Counted from the first letter of the stretch, positions 52,701-57,095 are shown. The stretch is DNA of 64,000 nt from Nymphaea colorata (GCF_008831285.2 NC_045149.1:9948417-10012416); one strand, 5' to 3'. Numbers and translations: made by a program. Notes: a model not told the origin generated them from the letters alone.

Positions 52701-53923
52701 TTTAGCCTTGATAAAATATGCAAATTGAAATCGTACATGAATAGGAATTATCTTTTCTATTGTACAATAATTGGCTTCCTTTATACAAATTTGAGCTTCA
52801 ATTATTATGTCATATTTTGGTTTCCCACAAAGTATATATGCTTAGAAAGCAAGCAAATAACACACCAATAGGCGTTGCAACCAAGCAATTCCTAATTAGC
52901 TAATAGATTTACATATTTGCATGATGTGACTAACCTGCGGCAGATTCATCCGATAAAATCCTGGAACCTTCGTTGTGGTCCCAAGAACTGGTTAATATAA
53001 CCTTGGCCCCAGCGCGATGTAAATAGTTGATTGTAAAGCAGGCTTTATCTGTTGGAAAGTTAGAAGCTTGTGATTCGTTCAACAGAATTCTGGAATCAAA
53101 TCGTACCAACACGACTTTCCCATGAAGTTGCTCCTTCGGGAAATTTCTGAGCGTCTGTACTTGCAGGTTAGAGTAGCTTTCTTCAGCATTCCACACGTTA
53201 TCCTAAAGTTTGACAAACAATGGGGGAGAAATTTTAGAGGTCAAAGCTGTTCAGGATTCCCAATACAAGATAGATCGTAGATACAGCAACCGGCCATTAA
53301 GGAAAGCAGAAAATTCTGTTCCAGAGAAAGACAAGTTAATTTTATATATGGACGAAGAAACGCATAGAAAAACCAAACTGCATGTTGATTGTTCTTGACA
53401 TGAAATGCAAGCAAAAATACCAACATTTCCAAAAGGTTGCTTATCACAAGCTGGCAAACAATCGAGAAACAGAGGCGACCTAGACCCGTTCGAAACTTTT
53501 CTCCCCGAATTTTTTGTTTTAGTTAATTACTTTACCTTTTGATATTAAACATCAAATAAACAGATTCTATTTCAGATACAGTAGCACACTGGGTTGCGAG
53601 AAAAGGAGAACCTGAGGAGGGCATGATACCGCATTCTCCCATAGTTGCGCCCGCAGATGACGACGTGGAACGCCGAAGCGGCCGCAGCTGAGTCTCTGTG
53701 TCACTGTGTCAGTTGCCACAAAAAGGCGGAGGCTCCATTACAATCAGAAGAAACAGCAGAGGGAACCAAACATCGACATAGTCAAAGAAGCTAAGGATGG
53801 AAAGAAAGCTACAGGAGAAACACTGATACCTGGGAGCCGAGCACGAGACGACGCCTGAAATTTGCGAAGCCAGGCAATGGAACTCAACTGATGGTTCCCG
53901 TAAGACAAGAGCTCGGCCGCCAT
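4755..53923 (-). CDS. PGK-like / TrmB-like fusion protein (13 exons, predicted 672 aa)
   Basis: Minus-strand gene assembled from 13 exons: 53923-53830, 53703-53612, 53202-52935, 52676-52333, 47372-47087, 23206-23139, 15369-15118, 14762-14687, 11239-11163, 11080-11031, 7244-7160, 5723-5625, 4982-4755. All are GT-AG and every phase joins; the total is 2,019 nt with a TAA stop. Residues 1-62 look like an organelle transit peptide (Ser/Arg/Leu-rich, start ATGGCGGCC). Residues about 78-468 align along the whole length of phosphoglycerate kinase. Residues 469-672 align with TrmB tRNA (guanine-N7) methyltransferases. In both halves several catalytic motifs are changed, so an enzyme, a pseudoenzyme or a bifunctional protein are all possible. 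Introns 4, 5, 6, 8 and 10 are 3.4-23.9 kb and transposon-rich. Plastid or mitochondrial targeting is inferred. Exons 1-2 are the least certain part. Confidence 0.85.
5625..5723 (-). CDS. Fusion gene exon 12: TrmB catalytic motif (altered)
   Basis: This exon encodes CPNPEHHSIPHRWKVLQRPL and VEAVADLLPLGAK. In active TrmB the block reads PDPWpKkrHhkRR. Here Asp has become Asn and the basic cluster is reduced, leaving HRWKVLQRP. The acceptor is CTTCTAG and the donor is AAG/GTCTTG, a weaker donor. Phase 0 on both sides. Confidence 0.88.
7160..7244 (-). CDS. Fusion gene exon 11: TrmB middle segment
   Basis: This exon encodes HFINTNATTTFRFIVSRYKG and MLSCVSIQ. It matches the N.A.A region and the strand before the catalytic F/CPDP motif of TrmB. 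It enters in phase 2 from exon 10 (3.8-kb intron 10) and leaves in phase 0 with donor CCAG/GTAACA. Identification is by alignment to family motifs recalled from knowledge. Confidence 0.85.
7800..8800 (+). mobile_element. Degraded copia relic (LTR end, primer-binding site, gag remnant)
   Basis: TGGCATCAAAGCCAGG near 8039 resembles the TGGTATCAGAGCCAGG primer-binding site of the intact copia at 16381, preceded by LTR-like AT-rich sequence. Near 8488 a broken frame reads like SSNFLSQLVSEKF, matching the gag start SSFLSQLI of that element. There are many stops. It lies in intron 10 of the fusion gene. No ends can be fixed. Confidence 0.4.
9323..9349. repeat. Perfect palindrome, 11-bp arms
   Basis: Arms GGGTACGTGGG and CCCACGTACCC surround a 5-bp loop. 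It could form a hairpin. It lies inside the GC-rich island of intron 10. Confidence 0.85.
9405..9431. repeat. GGATCGGGT palindrome (copy 1)
   Basis: Arms GGATCGGGT and ACCCGATCC surround a 9-bp loop. Related palindromes sit in the LTRs of the copia at 16106-21217 and at 25795 and 32680. Confidence 0.85.
11031..11239 (-). CDS. Fusion gene exons 9-10: SAM-binding core
   Basis: Exon 9 (11239-11163) encodes NGLFLFRMSRSRKNKNFLGL and EINKK. It completes motif I and gives the acidic motif LGLEI, which contacts the SAM ribose in this family. Exon 10 (11080-11031) encodes LVSQCLDTVNLSSSKN. The intron between them is only 82 bp. The apparent donor GTAATGG after TGCTAATGCAG is really the start of exon 9, since GGTAATGGTCTATTT reads GNGLF in frame. 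Confidence 0.87.
12431..12468. repeat. (AT)n microsatellite
   Basis: An uninterrupted AT run of about 38 bp is followed by a short AC run and another AT run (to about 12494). It lies in intron 8 of the fusion gene. Open frames across it are artefacts. Confidence 0.95.
12790..13200. repeat. Purine-rich (GAA/AAG) tract
   Basis: About 400 bp is almost all purine on the + strand (GAAGAAGAAAG-like, A-runs), in intron 8. It produces a Phe/Ser/Leu-rich open frame on the minus strand, which I do not accept as a gene. Confidence 0.7.
13956..13987. repeat. (TA)n microsatellite
   Basis: TA run of about 32 bp with a shorter TA run just upstream. It lies in intron 8. Apart from the AT and purine tracts, I see no transposon ends in 11240-14686. 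Confidence 0.9.
14687..14762 (-). CDS. Fusion gene exon 8: start of TrmB-like domain (motif I)
   Basis: This exon encodes AYPLAADWGNIFPNPTLPLF and VDIGS. The last stretch is the start of methyltransferase motif I, the SAM-binding glycine loop (VDIGSGNG), which is completed by exon 9. The acceptor is TTTTCCAG and the donor is GCG/GTAATC; it leaves in phase 1. It lies 355 bp downstream of the last PGK exon on the same strand. Confidence 0.88.
15118..15369 (-). CDS. Fusion gene exon 7: PGK C-terminal end
   Basis: This exon encodes TVFRIGPANFDLSQKVI, then GHDGCCAIMVGAAACRGIS, and ends GASVMWELLKGRNLPGVAALDK. It matches the PGK C-terminus (tilWNGPmGvFE, the GGGDs nucleotide loop, and GGGAsLELLeGk.LPGv.aL). 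WNGP has become RIGP and GGGD has become VGAAA, so the nucleotide-binding residues are lost. Phase 0 at both ends. A 354-bp intron leads to the methyltransferase exons, so the fusion point is a short intron. Confidence 0.9.
16106..16380 (+). repeat. 5' LTR of young copia
   Basis: 275 bp, TG...CA ends. It opens with the palindrome GGATCGGGTCTG-TT-CAGACCCGATCC at 16119-16144, in the U3 region. Confidence 0.96.
16381..16397 (+). other. Primer-binding site (tRNA-iMet)
   Basis: TGGTATCAGAGCCAGG directly follows the 5' LTR. It is complementary to the 3' end of plant initiator tRNA-Met, the usual copia primer. Confidence 0.93.
16439..16593 (+). repeat. GCCCTAA-rich copia leader
   Basis: Eight copies of GCCCTAA lie between the primer-binding site and gag, at 16439, 16449, 16498, 16519, 16533, 16547, 16569 and 16587. 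Spacing is irregular, 10-49 bp. The motif resembles the plant telo-box/telomere repeat core CCCTAA. Confidence 0.9.
16601..18217 (+). CDS. Copia gag-protease-integrase N-terminus (frameshifted)
   Basis: The likely start is ATG at 16601 (MDQPTPSLLSSSFLSQLI), although the frame is open from 16526. Gag carries NYLTWKRQIVPFI (UBN2-type). A zinc knuckle follows, CFYCNKRGHVKSEC (CX2CX4HX4C). Protease carries WYVDSGAAAHVTG with the catalytic D-S-G. The GAG-pre-integrase His motif (WHGRLAH) is reached before the frame ends early, because a 37-bp tandem duplication (18139-18175 and 18176-18212) shifts it. The rest of the integrase continues in another frame from 18249. Confidence 0.93.
   Translation: MDQPTPSLLSSSFLSQLISQKLNHSNYLTWKRQIVPFIKSHRLYGHIDGTTPAPPMYIDREVKKTVVGDQAAEAAAMSEIRFEYETITENNPEYEAWLAHDQSLVAYITSTLSEEVLGGIDDDLTALELWSTLATTYSQVSEARFLQLRRQFQDIKRGTRTVLEYLNEIKSVSDQLAAIGHPVSDKDKVQQALSGLGTDFDIFCTALEVLPILPSFEDLKAKLFQHEASRVQRQNLIPSNSHNVLITGTHALQGNRTRTWIPQAGMGRGILPTPQGMNTTSATSRRVPTCFYCNKRGHVKSECWHNPQNKNNQIRRENKAAAGSASSSSGSNVSADVQQLLMTALSKLHLKQNEQGEWYVDSGAAAHVTGDAGNLSSALPYLDKGSVVTGDGSHHTISHIGNVQISMGSSSIPLKNVLVVPSVKKNIISVSKLIDDTQSSVEFTPSSVYVKDARTKKTFAEGTRKGDMYVLEGAPQMSKSHPSDSCFPSHSEVNVTEYNKPSIWHGRLAHCSQSFVRSLVADGLLIFCSKSCCRRALR
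18249..20948 (+). CDS. Copia integrase-RT-RNase H
   Basis: Integrase core: CSSCHICK zinc-finger half, SDVWGPAPVPS, the first DDE Asp in FVDSYSRY, QCDGGGEF, and PQQNGIAERKHR. Reverse transcriptase: WVYKLKYKPDGSI, QLDVKNAFLHG, and the active site YVDDI. RNase H: YTDADWAGDPDDRRS, SSTEAEYRA, LCDNQSAI and HIEIDQHF. 899 residues open without stops. The frame before it is lost upstream by the duplication at 18139-18212. It is the same coding lineage as the minus-strand fragment at 39469-41886. Confidence 0.95.
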   Translation: MCSSCHICKSHALPFQLINKRAPKVFDTIYSDVWGPAPVPSSSGSRYYVIFVDSYSRYTWIHFMKHKSEVFRLFTQFHALVQNKYSSNVVHFQCDGGGEFISNEFTEYLLDNGITRQISCPHTPQQNGIAERKHRHIVESALSMMHETDLPMTLWTEAFHTAVHVINRLPLALLDGQSPFFLLHQEQPRYEELRVFGCVCYVHVDVSLRNKFQDRAVLCRFIGYAENYKGYRCYNPKTGRVHISRHVVFDENRLQDSKATFVTLKDKNEVYDTWLHAEILRQGAAMLTEHNEQVVNEPETSVSSSLSSTTSLDSMPSSSQPSEPPMLNRFSGLVYSRRSVPTAVPRQSQRVRHPIDRWVSYNSFSLDFQLFMTEVSKRVEPTSYHNASKEKCWVEAMNEEMAALHECQTWQIVPRPVDKNVVGSKWVYKLKYKPDGSIDRYKARLVARGFTQQYGEDYDETFSPVIKMGTIRVIISLAVSYGWPLYQLDVKNAFLHGILKEEVYMEQPPGYTTHDSQKWACKLHKSLYGLKQASRSWFDRFSHHIQQIGFLRSSLDHSLFIYRTGEATTWLLIYVDDIVITGNSSSHISYVKGMLKQEFKMKDLGELRYFLGVELDRTNDSLTLTQYKYTLDVLDRAGMTNCKPITTPSVLNTKLTASDGTAAYSNPTFYRSIVGMLQYLTFTRPDIVYAVNQISQFMHAPTEGHMDAAKRILRYLKATLGDGLVYTKCSNVSLGHSIYTYTDADWAGDPDDRRSVSGFCLFLDSNLICWSSKKQRAIARSSTEAEYRAMAAGTAEASWLRHLLGELSLPIVRSSLLCDNQSAIKIAFNPILHNRTKHIEIDQHFIRQKVEEAEILPTYISTNEQIADLFTKGLTGQHFWDLKNKLCMIKSHAQLEGSC
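20943..21217 (+). repeat. 3' LTR of young copia
   Basis: 275 bp, almost identical to the 5' LTR; GAGTCTG here against GGGTCTG in the first palindrome arm. A purine tract (TTGAGGGGAGC) precedes it. Confidence 0.96.
21223..23138. other. Remainder of intron 6 of the fusion gene
   Basis: AT-rich sequence without recognised coding similarity. Near 22676-22720 there is a small self-complementary stretch (GGCGCTGCCTGGGTGCCAGG), a type often found in plant repeat ends. Nothing else stands out. Confidence 0.5.
23139..23206 (-). CDS. Fusion gene exon 6: PGK DIGP segment
   Basis: This 68-bp exon encodes GWKPVDIGPKTLQKLSSLL and then LKGK. It matches the canonical PGK GWMgLDIGPkS block, with DIGP conserved. 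The acceptor CTTTCAG and donor AAG/GTGAGG are clear. It is an island between a 7.8-kb and a 23.9-kb intron, which is why simple gene finders could miss it. Confidence 0.88.
23531..25020. mobile_element. Non-autonomous hAT-like transposon (1.49 kb)
   Basis: The ends are inverted: left CTAAGTCACATGG, right the reverse complement of CTAAGTCACATAGG. Both lead into GGTACGGGTACGG-type repeats pointing inward. The 8-bp direct duplication ACTAAATC flanks it (23523-23530 and 25021-25028), the size typical of hAT elements. The interior has GC-rich blocks (24180-24425, CGTCGCC-rich; 24560-24760, GGTACC-rich) and no transposase. It lies just downstream of exon 6, within intron 5. Confidence 0.8.
25513..25720 (-). 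repeat. LTR fragment of copia family X
   Basis: About 200 bp is closely similar to the LTR at 31992-32253 (shared ACTTCAAGAGTCA...ACTCTTGAAG, AATCAGGCCTTAAAGCCCA). It is truncated at both sides. Family X is my label for the related copia pieces at 29.7-32.3, 41.9-43.3 and 44.1-46.6 kb. Confidence 0.7.
25795..25821. repeat. GGATCGGGTCTG palindrome (isolated copy)
   Basis: Arms GGATCGGGTCTG and CAGACCCGATCC surround a 3-bp loop. They are the same 12-bp arms as in the U3 of the young copia LTR, but here outside that element, next to ATACGG-type repeats. Confidence 0.92.
26040..26720 (+). mobile_element. Copia integrase fragment
   Basis: Broken frames read like the integrase core: RSEVICILQKF, TDNTLEF, then ERKHRQLINVTRTL, YLINRLP, VFGCICFAH and VFVGYSTNQKGYKCFD. 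Several frameshifts. It ends at 26720, where a minus-strand LTR begins. Confidence 0.8.
26721..29180 (-). mobile_element. 5'-truncated copia, minus strand (3' LTR, RNase H, RT, end of integrase)
   Basis: The putative 3' LTR is 26942-26721 (minus TGTTGAAT...ATGTAACA). The purine tract GAGGGGGAGT precedes it. RNase H is at 26950-27450 (SAESEYRAM, FCDNRAATYIANN, HIEVDCHYI). RT runs from 27450 to 28507 with YVDDI near 27900 and QLDVKNAFLYGDLDETVYM. Upstream are a Pro/Ser linker and the integrase end, to about 29180. Several frameshifts. No 5' LTR. Confidence 0.85.
29185..29723 (+). mobile_element. Copia RNase H end plus 3' LTR, plus strand
   Basis: The RNase H end is open at 29187-29522 (DNRAATYIANN, HERTKYIEVDYHY, VDIFTKALP). 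Then comes GAAGAGGAG and a putative LTR 29531-29723 (TGTTAGAT...CCGTAACA). It is the same family as the minus-strand element to its left, so the two form an inverted arrangement. Confidence 0.8.
29724..32253 (-). mobile_element. Copia family X, truncated: 5' LTR, gag, protease, GAG-pre-integrase
   Basis: The 5' LTR is 32253-31992 (minus TGTTACTA...GATTTACA), with primer-binding-like TGGTATTAGAG after it. Gag debris lies at about 31680-30700, with the zinc-knuckle start CFHC near 30810. Protease at 30606-30376 reads DFGASFHM, with the catalytic DSG changed to DFG. GAG-pre-integrase (IWHQRLGH, CDYCIKAK) occurs twice, at about 30230-29985 and 29960-29730. The rest is missing. Confidence 0.78.
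32254..32657 (-). mobile_element. Copia integrase fragment, minus strand
   Basis: On the reverse strand the text reads TPQQNGVAEQKYRHIIEIAR, then FWVEAVLTSTYLI. It is a decayed integrase C-terminal core, cut by the LTR at 32658 on one side and by the family X LTR on the other. Confidence 0.7.
32658..32897 (+). repeat. 5' LTR of composite copia
   Basis: TGTTGACG...TTTCTACA. It contains the palindrome GTCCGGGTCT-AGACCCGATC (one mismatch) near 32680-32701 and an AG-rich repeat shared with the 3' LTR. Confidence 0.8.
39220..39468 (+). repeat. 3' LTR of composite copia (divergent)
   Basis: TGTTGATA...TTTCTACA. It follows the purine tract TTGAGGGGGAG. It shares the AGAGAGAGAGTCT and TTGAGGGTTTTCCACGTTACAT blocks with the 5' LTR, but the rest differs strongly. 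Confidence 0.8.
39469..41886 (-). mobile_element. Internally deleted copia, minus strand (gag joined to RT)
   Basis: 5' LTR 41886-41404 (about 483 bp, minus TGTTAAAA...TTCTATCA), with an (AG)n run inside it, then TGGTATCAGAGCGCC. Gag at about 41187-40440 (SSSFLSHLITEKLNHENYLI, WKRQIMPFI) resembles the young copia at 16106. At about 40415 it jumps directly to the RT linker (SFDQASKSHHWRKAMKEEM); protease and integrase are absent. RT (QMDVKHAFLHGDLREEVYM) and the next segment (GTPSVLNQRLSAQDGE) run to 39469, where the composite copia's LTR cuts it. Confidence 0.87.
41466..41530. repeat. (AG)n microsatellite in LTR
   Basis: Nearly pure AG run of about 60 bp inside the 483-bp LTR. It looks like an expansion of a short AG tract typical of these LTR leaders. 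Confidence 0.93.
41900..43330 (+). mobile_element. Copia family X fragment: gag, protease, GAG-pre-integrase (internally duplicated)
   Basis: Gag debris (IQREKFYKFIL, ELQMEENRLNF) is followed at 42460-42640 by protease with DSRASFHMTPCSS (DSG changed to DSR). The GAG-pre-integrase text IWHQRLGHSS and CDDCIKAKIK comes next. A block of about 238 bp is tandemly repeated (42738-42975 and 42976-43213). The fragment stops near 43330, just before a hAT insertion. Confidence 0.78.
43355..43900. mobile_element. GC-rich non-autonomous hAT element (546 bp)
   Basis: It starts TAGGTCTGGGCGTCGGGCC and ends with the complement of TAGGGGTGGGCATCGGG; the inverted ends continue into GGCCCGG. It is flanked by the perfect 8-bp TSD ACTGTCAT (43347-43354 and 43901-43908). 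The interior is a CTCCCTCT-type pyrimidine minisatellite. It has no transposase. Long open frames on both strands come from the GC-rich composition. Confidence 0.88.
43947..43995. repeat. (AT)n microsatellite
   Basis: About 49 bp of AT repeats immediately after the hAT element. Confidence 0.95.
44083..44386 (+). repeat. LTR of copia family X, plus orientation
   Basis: Similar to the LTRs at 31992 and 25513 in reverse: CCCAACGGCTAGATTTCTAG, CTTCAAGAGTGTAACTCTTG and GGCTTTTAGGCCTG. The start is uncertain; the end is taken as TTTTCACA. It abuts a minus-strand relative. Confidence 0.65.
44387..46640 (-). mobile_element. Copia family X-like fragment, minus strand (LTR, gag, protease)
   Basis: The LTR end is at about 46640-46435, followed by TGATATCAGAGC (primer-binding site). 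Gag pieces at 46050-45820 and 45583-45302 read KPKFDG-type and ELQMEENRLNF text. Protease at about 45000-44700 reads WIIDLGASFHMTPC (DSG changed to DLG). GAG-pre-integrase debris runs down to about 44400. There is no RT. Confidence 0.72.
46756..46784. repeat. (AT)n microsatellite
   Basis: About 29 bp of AT repeats near the exon 5 end of intron 5. The surrounding 46640-47086 is AT-rich with no other feature I recognise. Confidence 0.92.
47087..47372 (-). CDS. Fusion gene exon 5: PGK hinge and C-domain start
   Basis: This exon encodes IGGGNLSEKKKALQYLI, CDVLVFIGRMAFQFMHALG and LVESGSIKDATMLI, ending NCSLNG. It matches the PGK stretch from the GGsKVs.K loop through GGGMAFTFLkA and the LP.D region. 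The canonical GGGMAF is IGRMAF here, and the ADK stretch after the LP.D position reads CTK. The acceptor is TTTGACAG and the donor is G/GTAAGC. It enters in phase 0 from exon 4 and leaves in phase 1 to exon 6. It sits between the two largest intron regions (4.96 kb and 23.9 kb). Confidence 0.9.
48280..51240 (+). mobile_element. Copia remnant: RT, amplified RNase H, LTR
   Basis: RT fragments start at 48285 (DVKNAFLNSES), then KKTLYGLKRAPKAWYSRFES and the active site YVDDMIITG near 48540. RNase H begins near 49020 and is repeated five times. After the last copy the usual tail LADFFTKGLGAPRFS follows (about 50845), then a purine tract AAGGAGGGGG (50930) and LTR-like sequence to about 51240. It lies in intron 4 of the fusion gene in antisense orientation. 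Confidence 0.85.
49027..50835 (+). repeat. Five-unit tandem array of a copia RNase H segment (about 360 bp each)
   Basis: Unit starts (ATGTTGATTGGG or its variant) lie at 49027, 49391, 49758, 50116 and 50477, giving periods of 358-367 bp. Each unit holds the RNase H text from DWDGDPNVTPLL through HIEMDCHF to the TTTCACCAAAC end. The inner units look more alike than the first, as in a young array. No unit is an intact gene. Confidence 0.93.
51241..52332. other. Remainder of intron 4 of the fusion gene
   Basis: AT-rich sequence. A Pro/Gln-rich looking stretch with CCAATCCAAACCCGAGTCC and repeated TTGACCC/GGTCAA motifs at 51770-51900 may be part of a decayed repeat. No coding similarity recognised. 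Confidence 0.45.
52333..53202 (-). CDS. Fusion gene exons 3-4: PGK N-terminal domain
   Basis: Exon 3 (53202-52935) encodes the PGK start: LHGKVVLVRFDSR followed by INYLHRAGAKVILTSSW. These correspond to the canonical beta-strands around VRvDlNVP and the RPKG loop, but NVP and RPKG are lost. Exon 4 (52676-52333) encodes DYLSELLQLRVT, then LLIQNLKNHKEE (canonical LLENvRFykEE with the Arg lost), VDIFVNDTLSQSHRILAS (canonical yVNDAFGtAHRAHAS) and IAGFHFEEEL. The one Asn-Asp and the Arg of HR are kept. Intron 3 is 258 bp. The fold assignment is firm; kinase activity is doubtful. Confidence 0.9.
53612..53923 (-). CDS. Fusion gene exons 1-2: transit-peptide-like N-terminus
   Basis: Exon 1 (53923-53830) starts at an ATG in strong plant context and encodes MAAELLSYGNHQLSS followed by Arg/Ser/Ala-rich sequence, typical of plastid transit peptides. 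Exon 2 (53703-53612) ends WENAVSCPPQ at a CAG/GT donor. Several nearby AGs could serve as the exon 2 acceptor. I chose 53703 because it alone keeps the frame from exon 1 into exon 3 open. Intron 1 is 126 bp and intron 2 is 408 bp. Confidence 0.65.
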
Positions 53924-54300
53924 GAGAGATGAACTGGAAGGGAAAGCCAAAGGCCCTCGAGATTATCAGAAAGTAGATAGAAAATGGGCGCCACAAGCCA
54001 CAAGGAGCTCAAACAAAGAAGAAGGAGAAACGAGTAGAGAGAGAGAGCCGGGAACCAGGAACCAGGTCCAACTTCGAACTCCTTTTATCTTCTGAAACGC
54101 TCGTTCCTCTTCCTCTGAGCTTCGTCCCGCCCCCATCGCCACCGTCCATCTTACATAATTTGACGGTGGTGGTGTTGTGACGCTTCCTAAGTCGTACGGA
54201 CACAAGGGACGGCATGCAAAGCCAATTGAAGAAACGATACGTCTGACGAGACAATACCCGTAGAAACAAGTAATCATAAAATATACATATGTTTATTTTC
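53924..54300 (-). promoter_or_regulatory. Probable 5' UTR/promoter region of the fusion gene
   Basis: Sequence immediately upstream of the ATG at 53923 on the minus strand. Within about 260 bp there are pyrimidine-rich CTCTCTCTCT stretches near 54035. No TATA box or transcription start can be proven from sequence. Confidence 0.35.
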
Positions 54301-54948
54301 AAAACTAATTATAATATCATTTAATTGATTACTATAAAAACATGCCCAAATTCCAAAAATTAAAAAGAAAACAAAGGACAAGAATTTGATACAAATTGTC
54401 TGCATAAATGTCTTTTAAATTTATATTTTTATTTACATTTTTATTTATTAAGTGGCATAGGCTAGTTGGTCAAATTAACGAGCCGATTTTGATTAAAGTC
54501 TAGTTATTAATTTGATTCTCTAATTTTAATTTTTTATTCATATGATGCCCGCATGACCATTGAAAGCAGTGGCTAAGCTACATTTGTCATTGGTGGCTAA
54601 GCTACATTTGTCATTGGTGTAAGCAATGGCCCACACTAACCTACAAAATTTACTTAGCATATAAAAATTTCATAAATTTTTAATTATTTACATATGAATT
54701 CTTCTTGGCGAGATTTCTGAGGCCACCACTGATTCAAACATGGTTATGGTTTCATGTTCGTCACTCATTCTAGTTGCTTGCTCTTCCGCCGAACTCAAAC
54801 ACTTGGATGTAAACTTCGAGATTATGGTTTTTGAACCATATCTCTCTGAATTCCCTTTGTGAAATGTTCAGCAAAATTCTCCTTCGAACAAATATAATTA
54901 ATTCTAGTGGCTCTAAGTAATTCTGTAACTTAATTGTTCCTTAGATTT

Positions 54949-55374
54949 CTAAACGATTAGACTATCTATTTTACACCTTGTTCTAAAATATGAACCTAGC
55001 TGATTGATCATCATCAAGTTGAAAACTTTGTGTAGCATGTCAGGCGATAGGGAGATAAGGTATACCCAAAAGAGATTGCTACGCCACAGTGTACTCATCG
55101 CAATATTAGATTCCATATTGCCGCATTGAATATACAAGTTTGCATATTGATGATTTTCAAGAGATTTCAACACTGCCTCCAAGGGTAAAATATCTACGGG
55201 ACTAATTCTAGGTATAGTTTGCTCCCTCAAAATCAATAAACTGGAATTGGCATTCCAGAATTTTGATTCTAGAATTGGGGAAATGGGATGAAGATACCAC
55301 TTCCCATTTCTCCTTCTTGTTTGCTTTCTTACAATGAGTTTACTTGGAATAAATGTCAAGTGTTTGACAAGCAT
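54949..55374 (-). other. Unassigned 141-codon open frame
   Basis: A single open frame with coding-like composition (VDILPLEAVLKSLENHQYAN, SLSPDMLHKVFNLMMINQ) in otherwise AT-rich intergenic DNA. No family recognised. It could be a transposon or gene fragment. The flanks 54300-54948 and 55375-55849 show nothing I can name. Confidence 0.3.
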
Positions 55375-55849
55375 GCGTGGAAAGAAATTGGAACGGTTTG
55401 GATGTAATAAGTTTTCTAAATTTTATAAAAACTGTTGGAGCATTGAGTAATTCTTTTAAAAGTATTATGGATTTATTTGAAATTATTCTAAACATTCAGG
55501 GGTCTAAAGATAATTTCTTTCAATGGGTTTAAAAACCCATGTCATTTTTTTCTTCAATTTGATGTTCTTTCTCTCTGGTCTTGGGTGCAAACTGGTTATA
55601 TAAGTCACTTTCGTGTATCTAATTTCATGTGTAAATTTAACTATGACAAAAAAACCCATGATTAATACAAAAAGAAACTTTTTATAAGGATAAGAAGAAA
55701 AACTGCAAAAAATAAAAAAATAAATTCGATAAAGATAAAATTTGTCAGCTTGCATATCGTTATGACAATATACCCCTTTATGCAGTAAAAATGCATTTTC
55801 ATTTTTTTGGTCTCGCTTATAGTGTTATCTCATTATCTCATAAATATTT

Positions 55850-56110
55850 TATTATCTCATAAACATTATTTCATACTTATGTTTAATGTTATCTTATACA
55901 TTTATCCATTATCGTATTATTTCATAAATATTTTATTATCTCATAAACATTATTTTATATTTATGTTTAGTATTATCTTATGCATCTGTTTGTTATCATA
56001 TTATCTCATACATTTTTTGTTATCTCATAAACATTATCTCATACTTATGTCTGGTGTTATCTTATACGTTCATCTATTCATTATCTCTTAAATATAAACA
56101 TTGTTTCATA
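55850..56110. repeat. Degenerate tandem repeat, period about 84 bp
   Basis: CTCATAAACATTAT followed by TTTATGTTTAGT- and TTATCTTAT-type text recurs at about 55856, 55940 and 56024, with further weaker copies. AT-rich minisatellite. Confidence 0.75.
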
Positions 56111-56429
56111 CTTGTTTATCATTTCATACATATTTGTTATTTCACGCACATGCATATACATTGTTTCAACATAAAAGTAAATATACATGTAAGGCCCACC
56201 CACGAGCATACACCAGGGTGGCACTCTGTCTCCCAACAAGGGGTTTCAATGAAACTTTGACCAAACCAACACCACCCGGTTCCTATGCTTTTTCTCTCTC
56301 AAGTTGTCTATTCAAAGACTGCTCGCCATGGGTTGGTCAGAGCTCCGTTGAAGGCTTGACATCATCAAATGTCCTCTGAATGTTGTGAAATGTTTGGTGA
56401 TGATAATGTGCAGGTTTTCCTTGGAGGGA

Positions 56430-57095
56430 TTCAAGGGAAATCACAAGTTTCATCTAATTTCTTGGAGTGTTCTCACATTACCGACTTTGGAAGGAAGTGT
56501 GGGAATTAGGAGAATCTAGGAAGTGAATAAAGCTAGCTTGGCTTTCATGGCAGTTTCCGTAATTGTGCATCTAGGCCTTTGGGGGCATTTATACAGGCAA
56601 AAATATTCTCATTACCAAGATTGAGCAGAATGTTTTTTCACTATTGAGAGCAATTTTGCTGTCTTGGAGGAAGAACAGTCAGCTTATTGCTTGGAACTTG
56701 GGTAACGGGAAATTAGCTCGATTTTTGGCTAGACTCGTAGCAAGGACAGAATTTGATCTCTACCCTTCCTTTTGATAGATATGGGGAAATTGAAGAAGTT
56801 TTGAAGCTGAATGTGAAGGTTGCAATCTCCAAGTATGTCCCACAAGAATGTCGGAAAGAACTTCAATGTGTTTTGGAAGGCTATGGCATTAGGTTGAACA
56901 ATGAAGTTGATAATCTAGTTTGGAGGAATGATAGTGACATGATTTCCATGAGACGTCAAATCTGGGAGCAAATTGGGCACAATAAGCCTCTAATGAAATG
57001 TAAGAAATTGATTTGGTTCTCTACATCACTCCCTAGGGCATGCTGGTTTTCCTATGTGCAATTTATAGGTCTTTATATAATAAAAAATTCCTAAT
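56430..57095 (+). mobile_element. LINE (L1-type) 3' end remnant
   Basis: Broken frames read FHLISWSVLTLP and VGIRRI, the usual end of a plant L1 reverse transcriptase. The open frame 56753-57094 carries the zf-RVT-type pattern (DNLVWRNDSD, WEQIGHNKPLMKCKKLIWF, LPRACWFSYV). Stops and shifts are frequent. No poly(A) end or TSD located. Confidence 0.65.

Noticed and set aside
53203-53457. Two 68-codon minus-strand frames next to exon 3
   Set aside because: They fall in intron 2 and are not needed; the exon 2 to exon 3 join keeps one open frame without them.
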